Source of the DNA: Chlorokybus atmophyticus | Lineage: Eukaryota; Streptophyta; Chlorokybophyceae; Chlorokybales; Chlorokybaceae | Direction: 5' to 3' | NCBI GenBank assembly: GCA_009103225.1 | Contig: RHPI01003369.1 | Coordinates: 1,708,887 to 1,772,886, forward strand | DNA length: 64,000 nt | Part shown: piece by piece, positions 62,801 through 64,000 of the stretch | How the letters are laid out: each line of letters begins with the position of its first letter | How positions within the stretch are numbered: position 1 is the stretch's first letter | The notes under the pieces: model-generated | The model's input: only the letters and a program-made list of their open reading frames with translations | What the model was told of the DNA's origin: nothing | The model's database searches: none | Made by a program: the position numbers and the translations under genes

Positions 62801-63323
62801 GTAACTGTGGTTGCCAGGCCACCACAAGAGTGAACACACAGCAGCTTGCGCATTTCATGCTACCTTCTCAACTGAAGGGATAGGCAGCCAGCCGGAGACA
62901 GTAAGCCCTATGTGGGCAATCTGCACTGCCCCCAGCGCCTCCAACTCAGCCACAAGGTCCTCTGTCTGACAGCCTTCCGCAGTAGCTGGACACACAGATT
63001 GACAACCGCTTACCACACATAACTTTATTAGGCTGCTACTATGACCAGACACTTGGTATGGTTGAGCAGGGACTGCAAAGGTGCTAGTAACAAGCTGCTG
63101 GCAACACCCCTGACCGACCTGCATGAAAGCGCACAAAGTTGTTGAGGATGTGAGTTGTGAGCTGGGTTGTGGCAATGGATTTGAGCTGTCCGGACTTGTG
63201 CTTGGCCAGCAGCGTCGTTAGGCCGGAGCTCACTGACGGCTGTGCGGAAGCAGCGGAGCACAGCAGCGCGAGCAAAGCTACCAACAGCAGCAAGCATGCA
63301 GCTTTCCTTGATGGTGGTGCCAT
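59806..63323 (-). CDS. Secreted subtilisin/sedolisin-clan serine peptidase (S8/S53-like)
   Basis: Exons in transcript order: 63119-63323, 62864-62985, 62570-62626, an unresolved part within 62,390-62,560, one ending 62364, then 62017-62096, 61748-61932, 61608-61674, 61456-61485, 61024-61359, 60861-60951, 60606-60677, 60439-60509, 60303-60364, 60027-60218, 59806-59916. The start MAPPSRKAACLLLLVALLAL is a signal peptide cut after SAASA. The fold has VKVGMLSDSFD with the catalytic Asp, then DEGRAMAQLVHSVAPDADLA, VICDDIQYLDEPMFQ, VAYFSASGNNG with the oxyanion Asn, and FFGTSAAAPNAAAVAAL with the nucleophile Ser. Where subtilisins have HGTHVAG this protein has DEGRAMA, so Glu replaces His as in sedolisins. 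A jelly-roll insert (about FGLGVTSVVLNWDSPFYSVS) sits before the Ser exon, as in bacterial relatives. A 30-nt exon carries the oxyanion Asn. Confidence 0.85.
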
Positions 63324-64000
63324 GTCTGCTGCTTCAATGCCCCGGCGCAAGTTGCAGCCACTTACACCTGCATGCATACAAAAAGAAGGAGAGTTAATAA
63401 CGCATAAAAGCTGGTAGCATACATTCAATTGTGCGGTGGTAGTGCTTTACTGTGTATGCAGCAGCTTTACCACAGCCCAACACAGTGAAGACCACAAGAC
63501 GAACAAGACACAGTTGCGGGATCGCTTAGACCAAGACTTTGCAGTAGCTCAATTACTAATTTGTTGCTGACTCGCAAGCGTAAAAGAAAGTTGATGTGAC
63601 AGCAGCTTGTCCAGTGAGTGATGCTTTGCAAAGCTGCATGCAATCGACGGCGACAGTGAACCTTACGCAAATCCATGCTTCGTACTCTCTTGCGTGTCGC
63701 TCTGTGGGCCGGCGGCGGCTGTGCATTTGCTGCTTGCTTGACTGCGTATGTGCAAGCAAAAGCGCACTGCGTGCTGAAGGGCAAACACTTAGGTGGTGTG
63801 GAGGGTAGGGGGTCGTGTACGGGGTACTGCAGGGGCACCCGTGCCCGTTTCGTCTTCTTCGAGGGAGATACCGCCACCACCGCCGCTGCTGTCCCTTGAC
63901 AACCACGCCACCACCCTTCACCACTCACTGCAAGCCTAACAGCACAAGGCGACAGGGCGCCACGCCATGGCGGCAAAGTGCTGCAACCCACGCCTCTAGA
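63324..64000. other. Right edge, possible start of a plus-strand gene
   Basis: A plus-strand ATG at about 63,675 opens a hydrophobic N-terminus (RVALWAGGGCAFAACLTAYV), compatible with a membrane anchor or signal, but the gene would run past the window and no domain is visible. The minus-strand frames here are not better supported. Confidence 0.3.

Overview
This window is nuclear DNA from a photosynthetic eukaryote, most likely a core chlorophyte green alga. It encodes a plastid starch synthase I, a PsbP-like thylakoid-lumen protein with a bipartite targeting peptide, a plant-type LDL3 histone demethylase, plant-type MON1 and LCB1, and an ankyrin Raf-like kinase of the plant ILK type. Genes are densely intronic (I could phase about 89 introns), intron acceptors are mostly of the (A/T)GCAG type, and intergenic DNA is rich in GCATGC words and low-complexity repeats. 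I see no rRNA genes, no functional tRNA genes, no CRISPR array and no operons. Species-level assignment is not possible from the sequence alone.

Layout, left to right. 0.8-2.5 kb: RBM22/Cwc2 splicing factor (minus). 5.5-6.2 kb: mitoribosomal protein mS33 (minus), divergent from starch synthase I at 6.7-11.0 kb (plus, 15 exons). 12.56-20.56 kb: a complete but decayed Ty3/Gypsy chromovirus with two LTRs and a 5-bp target duplication, carrying a long perfect-type hairpin in its leader. 22.2-25.3 kb: FAD-dependent carotenoid-desaturase-like oxidoreductase (minus), head-to-head with the PsbP-like gene at 25.5-27.5 kb (plus). 28.2-29.3 kb: Nudix hydrolase (minus). 30.9-36.8 kb: LDL3-like demethylase (plus, 15 exons, about 1441 aa). 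38.1-38.6 kb: a (TC)~252 microsatellite ending in an N. 39.4-40.9 kb: basic/acidic coiled-coil nuclear-type protein (minus). 42.1-44.8 kb: serine palmitoyltransferase subunit LCB1 (plus). 45.7-48.1 kb: ankyrin-TKL kinase ending in a CaaX-like tetrapeptide (minus). 48-52 kb: gene-poor repeats, including degenerate tandem repeats, an 88-bp duplication and a GC-rich tRNA-like SINE candidate. 52.8-56.9 kb: MON1 (minus, 9 exons). 58.0-58.5 kb: exons of an unrecognised membrane protein (plus). 59.8-63.3 kb: secreted subtilisin/sedolisin-type serine peptidase (minus).

The genes are mostly unrelated housekeeping functions: splicing, chromatin, mitochondrial translation, plastid starch and carotenoid/PSII-related functions, sphingolipid synthesis and vacuolar Rab7 traffic. 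The recurring features that tie the region together are TTAGGGTTT telobox motifs on the sense strand shortly upstream of several start codons, an unusually high share of GC-AG introns (5 of about 89), and two head-to-head gene pairs. The most interesting single items are the LDL3-like enzyme with C-terminal TFIIS-N-like and SRI-like regions, the CaaX-ending ankyrin kinase, the S8/S53 hybrid peptidase with a Glu where subtilisins have the catalytic His, and the long foldback inside the retrotransposon leader with a diverged relative at 37.85 kb.
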